45,134 bases of DNA from Pseudomonadota bacterium (GCA_018241265.1 JAFEEF010000083.1:9904-55037); one strand, 5' to 3'; counted from the stretch's first letter, positions 8,450 through 16,980 are shown. Program-made: numbers and translations. The notes: generated by a model not told the origin, from the letters alone.

Positions 8450-10930
8450 ATGCAGCCACTCCGACTCACCCTCAAGGGCTTCCGCGGCATCCGCGACGGC
8501 CTGGGTCTCGACGAGATCACGCTTGACCTGGAGCGCCTTGCCGACGGTGCAGAACTGATCGCCATCGCGGGCCCGAACGGCAGCGGCAAGAGCACGATCA
8601 TGGACAATCTCGTGCCATATCTCGGCCTTCAAAGTCGTGCCTCGATGCCGGCAACCGGCGGCTTCTCGTACTACGAGCACGTCTATCTGCCGGAGAGCCT
8701 GAAGGACCTGACCTGGGCGCACGAAGGGCGCTGCTACCGCTCGCAGATCGTCATCCGAGTCAGTGGCCGGCGACGCACAGAGGCGTTCCTGCACATGCTC
8801 GATGATGGCGGACGCTGGTCCCCCGTGACGCTCGAGGATGGGACCATCTCGGATGGCCGGGTCGAGACGTACACGCGCTGTGTGGAGAGCATCTGCGGCA
8901 GTGCAGAAACCTTCTTCACCTCCGTGTTCGCAGCCCAGGGCAAGCGCCAGCTCAGCACCTATCGCAACGCCGAGATCAAGACGTTGTTGGCCGACCTGCT
9001 GGGGCAGGAGGAGATCCAGGCGCTGGGCCAGAAGGCAGCGGAGACCGCCCGCCTGCTGAAAGCTGGGCTGGCAACACTGCGTCAGGAACTCGCCGCGGTC
9101 GACGCGGAGGATCAGCACCTCGAGGCGGCGCGCCGAAAACTCGACGGCGCCGGCGATCGCGTGTCGGCGGCCGATCGCGCGAAGAGGTCAACGCAGTCTG
9201 CCCTGGAGGCCGCCCAGACGGGGCATGCCCGCGTGGTGGTCGAACGCGAGCAGTCGCGAGCCACCGATGCCCGGCGGGCACAGCTCATGGCCGAACGGCA
9301 ATCCAACCTGGCAGGCGCGGCACAAGCGCAGAGCGCGCTCGATGTTCAGGAACGGGCCGAGCACCAGCGGCTGGAGCGCCTCGATCAGCGGGTCGCCAAT
9401 CGGCTGCAGCAGGAACGTTCGCGGCGCCAGGCCTTGACCCAATCCCGGCAGCGATGCCTTGCGGCGCTCGCCGAGGCCGGCGCGGTGCGTCGCGCCGAAA
9501 GGCGCCTGCCGCTGGCGCAACGTGTGCAGGCGCTGCTTGGCGCACGCACGCTCGCCTGCCGCGAGCAGGTCCATCAGCTGACGCAGTGCCAAGGCGCGGT
9601 GCGCCTCGCGGAGCAGCGCGCCGCCGCCATCGAACGGGATGCGGGTCGGGCTGCGCTGAAGGCCGAGGAACTCGCGCGCCGGTTTGGACTGACCGGCGAG
9701 GTGCCCTGCGCCGGCACGGACCTGCAGGGACGTTGCAAGTTGCTCGCTGACGCGCGCGAGGCGCAGACGCTGATCCCCAACGCCCAGGCCCAGGTCGCCC
9801 GTCTGGTGAGCGAGAAGTCCGAGGTCCAGCGGGAACTTATCGATGCCCGCCGGCGTTGCGGGGCACTGGCCGGCGCGCCGCACGCCCTGGCGCGGGCCGA
9901 GGTCCGCGAGGCCGTCGCACGCGAGCGGGCGAACCGCTTGTCGGTCGTGCGTTCGAAGGCCCAGGCGTGCGCGCAGGCGCAGGCGACCCTGGTCGAGATC
10001 GAGCAGGAACTTCAGGCGCTGGGGCTGCAGGCGAGTGAGGGCGCCGCTGCCGAGACCATCGACGAACGTGCGGAGCGCCAACAGATCGCGGCGGCACGAA
10101 AGGCGATCGAGGCGCAACGAGGTCAGCAGGCCAGGCAGACCGAAGCGGCGCTGGCGCGCCTGGATCAGGCGCTCGCAACGCTGCCGCCCGCCTTCGACGA
10201 GCAGCAAGCCGCGCGCGCAGCCCGTGCGCTGGGTGCCGCGAAGGAGGCCCTCGCTGCGGCGGAGCGGGCAATGCTCACCGCGGTGCGTGAGTCGCAGCAG
10301 CTCGAGGAGGTCTCCAAGCAGTCGGCCCGGCTGGGCGAACGCCGCGAAAGCCTGCGCGCGCGCTGCGCTCGAGTCGAGGATGAGCTGGGCAACTGGAACC
10401 TCTTCGCCCGTTGCATGAGCAATGACGGGCTGATCGCTCTGGCGATCGACGATGCGGGACCTGCGCTGTCGGCGCTGGCAAATGACCTGCTGCTGGCCTG
10501 CTACGGGCCGCGCTTCACGGTGTCCATCCGAACCTTGCTGGAGACGGCCAAGGGCGAGCAGAAGGAGGGCTTCGACATCGTCGTCCACGACGGCGATACC
10601 GGCGACAGCAAGAGCGTCGGCATGATGAGCGGGGGCGAGCGGACGTTGGTGGAGCTTTGCCTGACCCGGGCGATCGCGCTGTACCTGGCCCGAAACACGG
10701 GACGCCGATACACGACCCTGTTCACCGACGAGGCGGACGGCGCGCTGGATCCGCAGCGCAAGCGCATGTTCATGGCGATGAAGAGGGAAGTCCTGCGCCT
10801 GGGTGGCTATGAGCGTGAGTACTTCATCTCGCAGACGCCCGAGCTGACGGCGATGGCGGATGCCGTGATCGACGTCGACGCGCTGAAGGCGGATGCGTGC
10901 GATGTCGATCGCGGCGTGTCAATGGCGTAG
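8450..10930 (+). CDS. sbcC: Complete SbcC/Rad50-like ATPase carried by the transposon
   Basis: 826-aa SMC-like ATPase, the intact homologue of the gene the transposon disrupts. Walker A GPNGSGKST (residues 41-49), then the GFSYYEHVYLPES region, two long Arg/Ala/Glu-rich coiled-coil arms (roughly 190-400 and 440-640), and a C-terminal head with signature SGGER, Walker B TLFTDEADGALDP and the His-loop region ISQTPELT. Between the arms, C420 and C429 (PCAGTDLQGRC) sit where Rad50 has its CxxC zinc hook. Start 8450 is in a GCCATGC context with only a weak purine stretch upstream. It could pair with the intact SbcD at 3370. It lies downstream of merA on the same strand, so mercury-induced read-through is possible. 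Confidence 0.88.
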   Translation: MQPLRLTLKGFRGIRDGLGLDEITLDLERLADGAELIAIAGPNGSGKSTIMDNLVPYLGLQSRASMPATGGFSYYEHVYLPESLKDLTWAHEGRCYRSQIVIRVSGRRRTEAFLHMLDDGGRWSPVTLEDGTISDGRVETYTRCVESICGSAETFFTSVFAAQGKRQLSTYRNAEIKTLLADLLGQEEIQALGQKAAETARLLKAGLATLRQELAAVDAEDQHLEAARRKLDGAGDRVSAADRAKRSTQSALEAAQTGHARVVVEREQSRATDARRAQLMAERQSNLAGAAQAQSALDVQERAEHQRLERLDQRVANRLQQERSRRQALTQSRQRCLAALAEAGAVRRAERRLPLAQRVQALLGARTLACREQVHQLTQCQGAVRLAEQRAAAIERDAGRAALKAEELARRFGLTGEVPCAGTDLQGRCKLLADAREAQTLIPNAQAQVARLVSEKSEVQRELIDARRRCGALAGAPHALARAEVREAVARERANRLSVVRSKAQACAQAQATLVEIEQELQALGLQASEGAAAETIDERAERQQIAAARKAIEAQRGQQARQTEAALARLDQALATLPPAFDEQQAARAARALGAAKEALAAAERAMLTAVRESQQLEEVSKQSARLGERRESLRARCARVEDELGNWNLFARCMSNDGLIALAIDDAGPALSALANDLLLACYGPRFTVSIRTLLETAKGEQKEGFDIVVHDGDTGDSKSVGMMSGGERTLVELCLTRAIALYLARNTGRRYTTLFTDEADGALDPQRKRMFMAMKREVLRLGGYEREYFISQTPELTAMADAVIDVDALKADACDVDRGVSMA

Positions 10931-10968
10931 TCGCGGTCGTGGCGCGAGCCCGGCGCCGACAGCGCTGG

Positions 10969-11202
10969 TCACTGCGTGCCGGACCCTGGCATGCGCGGCT
11001 GTGCGACACCGACCCGCGCACCAAGGCCCCACAGGTACGCTTGGTCGAGTATCGGCTCGCATGCCGGCTCGCTTCGGGCGAGTTCCTCCAGGGCGTGCAG
11101 CAGGTGATCGGTGACACCGGGGCGTCCGGCGATCATGGCCAGCTTGTAGAGCCGCAACAGCGCTCGCGCGAGAGCGAGGTCCGACATGAGGGCGCATGTC
11201 AT
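10969..11202 (-). CDS. 77-aa protein of unknown function behind a MerR-type promoter
   Basis: Starts MTCALMSDLALARALLRL. It is largely helical, with two cysteines (one near the start, one in SEPACEP) and a LYKLAMIAGRPGV segment. I do not recognise the family. Support for a real gene: GGAGGT sits at ideal spacing before ATG 11202, and a convincing MerR-family promoter (11243-11273) points at it with a leader of about 35 nt. A longer frame opening at 11586 overlaps the DUF6262 gene and is rejected. It converges on the second sbcC with a 38-bp gap. The promoter suggests a metal-linked role, but the sequence gives no mechanism. Confidence 0.6.
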   Translation of the reverse strand: MTCALMSDLALARALLRLYKLAMIAGRPGVTDHLLHALEELARSEPACEPILDQAYLWGLGARVGVAQPRMPGSGTQ

Positions 11203-11242
11203 CGCAGACCTCCAGCGGGGCACCTGTGCCCCTGTCCTTCGC

Positions 11243-11273
11243 AGCTTAGACCTTGCTCCTGTGTCAAGGTCAA
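11243..11273 (-). promoter_or_regulatory. Orphan MerR-family-type promoter
   Basis: Read leftwards: -35 TTGACC (11268-11273), 19-bp spacer (11249-11267), -10 TAAGCT (11243-11248). The dyad ACCTTG-N9-CAAGGT is centred in the spacer. The 19-bp spacing and dyad are the signature of MerR-family activators. The arms resemble CueR/HmrR-type boxes and differ from the mer dyad at 5461-5478 (TCCGTAC/GTACGGA). No MerR-family gene other than merR is in the window, so the regulator is either distant or a poor-match MerR. Confidence 0.7.
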
Positions 11274-11288
11274 GACTTGGCCCGCGGC

Positions 11289-11711
11289 TCAGCGGCGCAT
11301 CGAAACCACCTGCGGGCCGGTGGCGCGGCGCAGCTCGGCCAGTTCTCGCTCTCGCCGTTCGAGCATGAGGTGAGCGTCCTGCCAAGCCGCGAAGTAGTGA
11401 TCGACGAGCGCGGCCAACTTGCCCAACTGCTCGCGCAACTCGCGGTTCTCCTGGCGCAGCAGCTTCGCCTGACGTGCGGGGGCGCCTGACGGGCCGCGTG
11501 CGCTTCGCTGGGCCTCGTGCAGCGCCGCCAAGACCTCGGGGTGGTACCGATACAGCGCATTGCGGGAGATCCCGGCGATCTGACACAGGGTCGTCGCGGT
11601 GAGCGGCTGCACCGCGACGCCTGTGCTTGGCGTGCGAACCATGGTGGCCAACGCGTCCCGAAGCCGCTGCGCCGTGGTCCGGCTATCGGCGTCGACCTTT
11701 ACCTCACGCAT
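11289..11711 (-). CDS. TnpC/DUF6262-like small transposition protein
   Basis: 140 aa. The N-terminal half has a helix-turn-helix (LTATTLCQIAGISRNALYRYH). The second half is a coiled coil (AKLLRQENRELREQLGKLAAL, then LERRERELAELRR). This architecture, and its place as the last gene after tyrosine recombinases, match TnpC of Tn554 (DUF6262), an accessory factor thought to influence orientation and efficiency of transposition. The ATG at 11711 overlaps the end of the preceding recombinase by 8 nt, indicating coupled translation. The longer frame from 11759 is not needed. Confidence 0.75.
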   Translation of the reverse strand: MREVKVDADSRTTAQRLRDALATMVRTPSTGVAVQPLTATTLCQIAGISRNALYRYHPEVLAALHEAQRSARGPSGAPARQAKLLRQENRELREQLGKLAALVDHYFAAWQDAHLMLERRERELAELRRATGPQVVSMRR

Positions 11712-13599
11712 GGCTGTTCTCCTCGGCGCTTCCCGCGTCGAGCGTCCGAAGCAGGGCATGGGCCTCGTTCAGGCGCTCGCGGACGATGCGCAGCGTTTGC
11801 CGCGGCAGAGCGGGTTGGTTCAGCAGCGACTCGCAACGTCGCGCCTGCTCGAGCCAGTAGGTCCGATGCTGTGGCGAGACCACGAAGTTCCTGCAGCGCG
11901 CGCAGGTCGAAGGTTCGCGTCGCGCCGGGTTCGGCCCGGCGGCGTTGCCGAGGCAGGCGCTGTGTTCTTCGCGGTAGACGCAGAAACCCCAGTCGCACAC
12001 GCCGAGCACCAGGCCCGCGTCGACCAGCAGGCGCGCGTAGCTCTTGAGGTCCTGCTTCAAGCGGCTGCCCCTGAAACGAGGGCGCTTGGCCACGATCTCG
12101 ATGCCTGCGCGGCCGCCGAGGCCCGGTGCGGCCAGCATGTGCTCCCAAGCCGCCATGGACTGCTGCAGGATCTCGGCGTCGATCTCCTGATTGAGGCGAT
12201 AGTCTGAGCCGACGTAACCGTGGTCGGTCTCCGCACGCTCGCGATGACCCAGGTGCTGGCTCAGCGCGAAGAGGCAGGTGCGGTCGCGCAGCGCCGCAAA
12301 CCTGGCGAAGGTCTTGCGCCCCTGGTGGGTCGTCAGCCTCCAGGGCCGATCCTCATGGGTCAGCCCGAGTCTCGCGCCGAAGCGCTGCAACTGCGTGGCG
12401 ACGCGCGACGGCGATGCGATCTCCAACTGATCCGCGCGGGCGTGAAACCACTCCGTCGCACCGTTGCCCCGGCGCCGGCGCAGCCACAGCTCATGGCGGC
12501 CCGATACCGTACGATGCTCCGCGGACAGTGCCTCGAGCACCGCAATCGCCTGAACGGCCACGGGCGGTGCGACCCATTCGTGAGGCCGGCCGTCGTATCC
12601 CGGCTGACGCTTGAAGATGCTGCCGACGATCACGGTGACCGGGGAATCGGCGCAAATACCGCCATCGTGCCGTTCCTGCACGCAGCCGGCCTTCAAGTGG
12701 AGGATCTCGCTGACCCGTGGCCCGACCAGATAGGACAGGACGACAAAACAGGCCGCGTAGAGCATGTCGATCCGCAAGACAAGCTCCGCCACCGACGCCA
12801 CCGGCCGTTCGACTTCGGGCAGAGCACTGTTGGCCCGCTTCAACCTGCGCGTGGCCCGGTCGGTGTGAGCGTAGCCGCTTTGAGAGCATCCAGCGGTCGC
12901 AGTCATCGCCTGGCGGTAGGTCTCCATCGCCTGCAGGATCCGGCCGGCGTCGCGCGTGACGATGTCGACGGCGGCCTGGACCAGCGGCACGGCGACGCCG
13001 TCAGGGGTGGACGGCCACGGGCGGCGTAGACCCTCGCGATCACCGGCGGCCTGACGGTGGTTGCTGCCGGGGAACGGATCGAATTCCAGGCCGTCGTCCA
13101 GCTCCATGCGAAAGCGATGAAGGTAGGTGAACAGGTACAGATGGCGCTGCACCGTGGACGCAGACCGCAACGGTCCGCGCGCCATCGGCAGCTCGGCGAG
13201 CCAATGCTGAAACTGCAGCAAGGCTGTCGCGTCGAGCTCGGCAAATCGGCTGAGGCCCTCCTGGTCCATCCAGCGCACGAGGAATCGCAGGGAGAAGAAG
13301 TAGTTCAGGACCGAGCGCGGTCGCAGCGGCAGGCCCGTGCACAACGATCGGCACCGGATCAGCGCGACCAGTTGCTTGCAGGTCTGTCGCAGCGGCGCGT
13401 AGCGCGCGTCGGTGAAGCGGCGCCCCTCCTGCAGCGCGAAGTCCCAGGCCAGACTGACCGGCAGTTCCTCCTCGAGCGCGTTCGTCGGCGCGAAGCGCCA
13501 GACCGGATCCTCCCAGCGCGAGTCCTTCAGGAACCAAGCGCGATCGTCGGGTGCCGGTTCGATGGCGGGACGCGAAACCTGGAGTCGCGATGTCTGCAT
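11704..13599 (-). CDS. Tyrosine recombinase 3 (TnpB-like), catalytically complete
   Basis: 631 aa, equal in size to Tn554 TnpB (630). Catalytic residues are all visible: R295 in SYLVGPRVSEIL, H425-x-x-R428 in THQGRKTF, H452 in SQHLGHRE and Y462 in HGYVGSDY. The C-terminal segment has a cysteine cluster (CDWGFC, then TCARCRNF) likely to bind zinc, a feature of large TnpB-type recombinases. It is separated from the second recombinase by 18 bp and overlaps the TnpC-like gene. Expected to cut and rejoin element ends as part of a heteromeric complex. Confidence 0.88.
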   Translation of the reverse strand: MQTSRLQVSRPAIEPAPDDRAWFLKDSRWEDPVWRFAPTNALEEELPVSLAWDFALQEGRRFTDARYAPLRQTCKQLVALIRCRSLCTGLPLRPRSVLNYFFSLRFLVRWMDQEGLSRFAELDATALLQFQHWLAELPMARGPLRSASTVQRHLYLFTYLHRFRMELDDGLEFDPFPGSNHRQAAGDREGLRRPWPSTPDGVAVPLVQAAVDIVTRDAGRILQAMETYRQAMTATAGCSQSGYAHTDRATRRLKRANSALPEVERPVASVAELVLRIDMLYAACFVVLSYLVGPRVSEILHLKAGCVQERHDGGICADSPVTVIVGSIFKRQPGYDGRPHEWVAPPVAVQAIAVLEALSAEHRTVSGRHELWLRRRRGNGATEWFHARADQLEIASPSRVATQLQRFGARLGLTHEDRPWRLTTHQGRKTFARFAALRDRTCLFALSQHLGHRERAETDHGYVGSDYRLNQEIDAEILQQSMAAWEHMLAAPGLGGRAGIEIVAKRPRFRGSRLKQDLKSYARLLVDAGLVLGVCDWGFCVYREEHSACLGNAAGPNPARREPSTCARCRNFVVSPQHRTYWLEQARRCESLLNQPALPRQTLRIVRERLNEAHALLRTLDAGSAEENSHA

Positions 13600-13617
13600 G
13601 GTCGAGCTGGTCGAGCC

Positions 13618-15351
13618 TCAACGCAGCTCCGGCAATGGCGGCAGGAGTGACCGCTGCGCTTCACCGGCCGCAAGGTCGTTCGCACCGAAGCGAGGGAGGA
13701 TGTCTTCCTCGAGAATGCGCAGCGGCGGAGCGTAGACGGCCTCCCACCGCGCCGGGTGCAGCACCACAGCGGCCGCGCGCAAGTGATCGCGTGCCTGGAG
13801 CAGTCGGGCAATGGTGGCAGGGTCGCAGGGGATGATCGCGTTGGGGCAGGTGAAGCAGCCCATGAAGTGCGTGCAGAGCTCGCCGCTCCTCGATCCGGGC
13901 GCGGTGCCTGAGAGCGGATCCTTGCAGTCGAAGCCGAACATCGTGACCGCCGGCCCGCGCGGGGATGACGGCTTGGACGATACCGTCGGCAGGCTTGGAG
14001 GCAACGGCGTCTCGACGTGCCGCAGGAAGGCGCCCTGAAGATCCGCGATGCGCGAGCGATTGCGGGCGTGCACCAAGGGAGTCTGTACGTAGTGGACGGT
14101 CGTGGCGACGTTCACGTGGTTGGCGACGGCCTTGGTGCGCAACAGGTCGCCGCTGAAGCGATAGAAGCAGGCCAGCACGCTTGGACGAATGAGCGCGGGC
14201 GCGAATGGCGGCAGGCCGTGGCGCCTGCAGAACGGTCCGAGCCGGTGATGGACCGTGATGATCGACAGGGCGTTGACCGTGACGTGGCCCTTGAAGACGA
14301 ACAGCCGATTGCGCTGCGCGACCGGCGCAAGAGGCACCAGCCGCGCGTTCCAGGCCTGGAGGTCCCTGACGAGTGCCGGCGGCTCGAAGGCCTGTGTGCT
14401 GTCGAAGGTCCGGCGCTGGATGCGCGATGCGCGCGCCTTGAACCAAACGAGCAGTTCGCGGTCGTCGAGCAGGGGCAGCGGCTGAAGGCAGTCGCGCGTG
14501 AGATCGGCGATGGCCTCCGGGTTGCCGGCGGTATGGATCAGGATGGCCAGGTAGTAGGGCAGCAGCGTCTCCGCTCGGGGGTACAGGTAGAGACCCAGCT
14601 GCTTGGCACCGCCGTATCGACGCACGGCTTGCTGGAGCCAGAAGTTGCCCTTGTGCTCGATGGTGTAGCGATCGGGAATGATGCCGCCGTAGCGTTCTTC
14701 GATCTGCGTGAGTACCCAGCCGAGCGTGCCAGGCTTGTCGCCTTCGGACACGCGCAGCCTGGCGGCCGACTCGCGAGCTGCGCGCATCGCGGCGATGTCC
14801 TCTTCGCAGGCACGCAGGATGGCGCGCAGTTGCTGCGGCGACAACGTTGCGCGCGGCGGCCTGTCGCGGCCCTTGCCGGGAAACGGGATGAAGGGGTAGT
14901 CGATGCTGCCGACGAGGTCGGGGCGACACCGCTCGAGCCATCGCAGCAGTTGGCGCAAGCACGAGTAGATCGACGCTCGGGTGGAGATCGCCCACGGTTC
15001 ACCGTCGGGGCGTCGCTGCATGTTGAGCCACTCGATGTAGCGCACGACCGTCGTTCGATTCAGATCCGCAACCGACCTGACGGCGCCGGACTCGGCGGCG
15101 AACCGCTCGAAGACCAGCATCGAATTCCAGTAGGAGATGATGCCGCGGCTCGAGCGGGCTCCGACGTGGGCCCAGAACGCTTGGGCGATTGCGGCGCGCG
15201 CGTCCTCGGGCAGATTCAACGAAGAGAAGTCGACGACTGTCTTGCGAATCAGGCGAGGGGCATCGTGGCGCACCGGCCGCTGGACTTCGGCCGGAGCGGC
15301 AGCCAACTCGGAGGTGAACCGCCGCACAGCGACTTCGTGCCGGGAGGTCAT
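13618..15351 (-). CDS. Tyrosine recombinase 2, box I arginine replaced
   Basis: 577 aa, with ATG at 15351 overlapping the stop of the first recombinase as ATGA. A longer frame to 15585 overlaps the upstream gene and is rejected. The fold is that of a large tyrosine recombinase with a C-terminal cysteine cluster (ELCTHFMGCFTCP). Box I reads HTAGNPEAIADL, so the conserved arginine is N277. Box II retains an arginine (R389, ALIRPSV) but not the usual His two or three residues before it. H412 and the putative nucleophile Y421 are in NHVNVATTVHYV. It may be structural or impaired in catalysis, working with the complete partners on either side. Confidence 0.85.
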   Translation of the reverse strand: MTSRHEVAVRRFTSELAAAPAEVQRPVRHDAPRLIRKTVVDFSSLNLPEDARAAIAQAFWAHVGARSSRGIISYWNSMLVFERFAAESGAVRSVADLNRTTVVRYIEWLNMQRRPDGEPWAISTRASIYSCLRQLLRWLERCRPDLVGSIDYPFIPFPGKGRDRPPRATLSPQQLRAILRACEEDIAAMRAARESAARLRVSEGDKPGTLGWVLTQIEERYGGIIPDRYTIEHKGNFWLQQAVRRYGGAKQLGLYLYPRAETLLPYYLAILIHTAGNPEAIADLTRDCLQPLPLLDDRELLVWFKARASRIQRRTFDSTQAFEPPALVRDLQAWNARLVPLAPVAQRNRLFVFKGHVTVNALSIITVHHRLGPFCRRHGLPPFAPALIRPSVLACFYRFSGDLLRTKAVANHVNVATTVHYVQTPLVHARNRSRIADLQGAFLRHVETPLPPSLPTVSSKPSSPRGPAVTMFGFDCKDPLSGTAPGSRSGELCTHFMGCFTCPNAIIPCDPATIARLLQARDHLRAAAVVLHPARWEAVYAPPLRILEEDILPRFGANDLAAGEAQRSLLPPLPELR

Positions 15352-16538
15352 GGTTCCTGCGCCCCCGACAGCAGCGTGTCCAGGACGCGCTTGAGCACGC
15401 AGGCATCGACGGCGATGGCGCGCAGGTACCGGTCCGTGGTCTCGACGTGCTCGTGGCCGAGCAGGATCTTGACGACGACCAGCGGGTTGACGTTGGCGCC
15501 CTCGTTGGCCAGATGTTCGAGCCGTGCCAGCAGCATGCATGCGAAGGTCGCGCGAAGCAGATGCGTGGTCGCCTTGAAACCGCAAGCCTGTCCGGCCGAA
15601 CTGACGGCGCGCTGGTAGGCGTTCTTGCCAGCCGGGGCGCCGCGGGCGTTGATGAACAGTGGTGAGGTGTCAGTCGTTCGTCCGTTGCGGCGTGCGCGGC
15701 GAAGCCAGGCACGACGGAGCCCGGAACGATATCCGTTGGTCTCGTCGACCAGGCTCGCAGGTGCGACGACGTAGCCGGGCTTGCGGCCCTTGCGCAGAAT
15801 CTCGATGGTGTGGTGAGAGGCGGCCGGGGGAGGTTGCTCGCCGATGTCGGTGACGCTGAGGCGCAGCAGTTCGCTGACCCGCAGGCCGGTGCACAGCTGC
15901 CAGCGCGCCATCAGGTCGTACGGTGGGGAGAGCGTTGCGAGCAACTCGCGGGCCTGCTCGGAGACGAGCGGCCGAGGCAGCGGTTCGTGCTGCCGCAGTA
16001 CGAACAGGTTGCGGGCCCCGTCCGGTGCATACCGCATGCGAGTCGAACGGTGACGTCTCGCGACGCCGAAGTCACCAGCCTTGTCTGCCAGTGGCGACTC
16101 GCTCAGCCAGTGCGTCCGGACAGCCCAGGCATAGAACCTGAGGACGCCGCGGACTCGATGGTTGATCGTCGTGGTGCAGTAGGGGCGGCCCGTATGAGAG
16201 CTCGGCTGCGTCATCATGCGGTTGCGATAGGCGACCAGGTCGACGGCGTCCGCGCTGTTCCACGCGATATCGTTCTGCTCGAGCGTCTCGAACCAGTCGT
16301 AGAGGATCTCGGCGTAGGTTCGGAGCGTGTCCGGGGTGTGCGCGCGCTGGATCGAGTGCTCGTGCAGATAGGCGACTGCCGGTTCGATCAGTTGCCAGTG
16401 CTTGGTGAAGAGAAGCGGGAACCCGGCGGGACGCGGCTCGCGAAGCGAAAGCGTCAACGCCTTCGCTGCCATCGGCGCCAAGCGCGTGGCAACGTCGGCG
16501 GGATTCGGCAATGAGGCCTTGCGAAGGATCGTCACCAT
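15348..16538 (-). CDS. Tyrosine recombinase 1 (TnpA-like), catalytically complete
   Basis: 396 aa. It has an N-terminal SAM-like core-binding domain (about residues 50-160) and a catalytic domain with R220 (CTGLRVSELL), H326-x-x-R329 (THLLRATF), H362 (LLGHEHVETT) and Y371. This is the first gene of the recombinase operon, facing away from the right transposon end. It overlaps the second recombinase by 4 nt and follows the primase-like fragment by 6 nt. Similar in size to Tn554 TnpA (361 aa). Confidence 0.9.
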   Translation of the reverse strand: MVTILRKASLPNPADVATRLAPMAAKALTLSLREPRPAGFPLLFTKHWQLIEPAVAYLHEHSIQRAHTPDTLRTYAEILYDWFETLEQNDIAWNSADAVDLVAYRNRMMTQPSSHTGRPYCTTTINHRVRGVLRFYAWAVRTHWLSESPLADKAGDFGVARRHRSTRMRYAPDGARNLFVLRQHEPLPRPLVSEQARELLATLSPPYDLMARWQLCTGLRVSELLRLSVTDIGEQPPPAASHHTIEILRKGRKPGYVVAPASLVDETNGYRSGLRRAWLRRARRNGRTTDTSPLFINARGAPAGKNAYQRAVSSAGQACGFKATTHLLRATFACMLLARLEHLANEGANVNPLVVVKILLGHEHVETTDRYLRAIAVDACVLKRVLDTLLSGAQEP

Positions 16539-16544
16539 CGCGAT

Positions 16545-16856
16545 CTACCTCGCGGTCAGATGCTTGACAGCCTCGACGAACGACATGTCGAGCAGGTGCA
16601 TCGCCAAGTCGATGGCGCCGCCACCGCCGGCGCGAGCGCGCGTGTCGTACCACTTGACGCCGGTGGTCAGGATCTCGAACTCACCGCGCGCGGTACTGGC
16701 ATGCCAGCGCAGGCTGTGCTCGGCCTTGAGCGGCTGGTACGTGGGGTCGGGCTTGACGTGATCGGCCAGCAGCGCGAGCGCGTCGCTGGCCGGCATCTGG
16801 CGAAGCCGTGTCAACGTCGAGGCACTGAACGATCTGCGTGATCGGCGCGCAACCAT
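16545..16856 (-). CDS. 103-aa primase-like (zinc-finger region) fragment
   Basis: The stretch from residue 50 on, including GVKWYDTRARAGGGGAIDLAMHL and the ending FVEAVKHLTAR, resembles the N-terminal CHC2/DUF3991-type region of plasmid primases, in which a substrate-contact loop is followed by a Gly-rich turn and IDLxM. The zinc-ligand cysteines are absent and no Toprim domain follows. It is either a truncated relic or a small repurposed protein. It reads into recombinase 1 with a 6-bp gap and has GAAGGGG upstream, so it would be translated with the transposase operon. Family resemblance is from pattern only. Confidence 0.55.
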   Translation of the reverse strand: MVARRSRRSFSASTLTRLRQMPASDALALLADHVKPDPTYQPLKAEHSLRWHASTARGEFEILTTGVKWYDTRARAGGGGAIDLAMHLLDMSFVEAVKHLTAR

Positions 16857-16947
16857 GCCGCGAACCCCTTCATGGGAGTTGCTGAAAACGCGGGACGCGC
16901 CGGGCTACTCGCCTCTGAAAGAGGCTGGGGCTGCTCGGGCTGTGGTC

Positions 16948-16976
16948 ACTTTAGGCAGTGATGGCTCAGGAGGCAA
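16948..16976 (-). promoter_or_regulatory. Candidate promoter of the recombinase operon
   Basis: Read leftwards: -35 TTGCCT (16971-16976), 17-bp spacer, -10 TAAAGT (16948-16953), just inside the right inverted repeat and about 90 bp before the primase-like ORF. Match to the sigma-70 consensus is fair and the spacing ideal. No other good candidate is seen between the repeat and the operon. Confidence 0.4.
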
Positions 16977-16980
16977 TCGC

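Noticed and set aside
10969-11586. 205-aa version of the small ORF
   Set aside because: It would overlap the DUF6262-like gene; an ideal GGAGGT and the promoter support the start at 11202.
13618-15585. 655-aa version of recombinase 2
   Set aside because: The extra 78 residues lie inside recombinase 1 in another frame; the ATGA overlap at 15348-15351 marks the real start.
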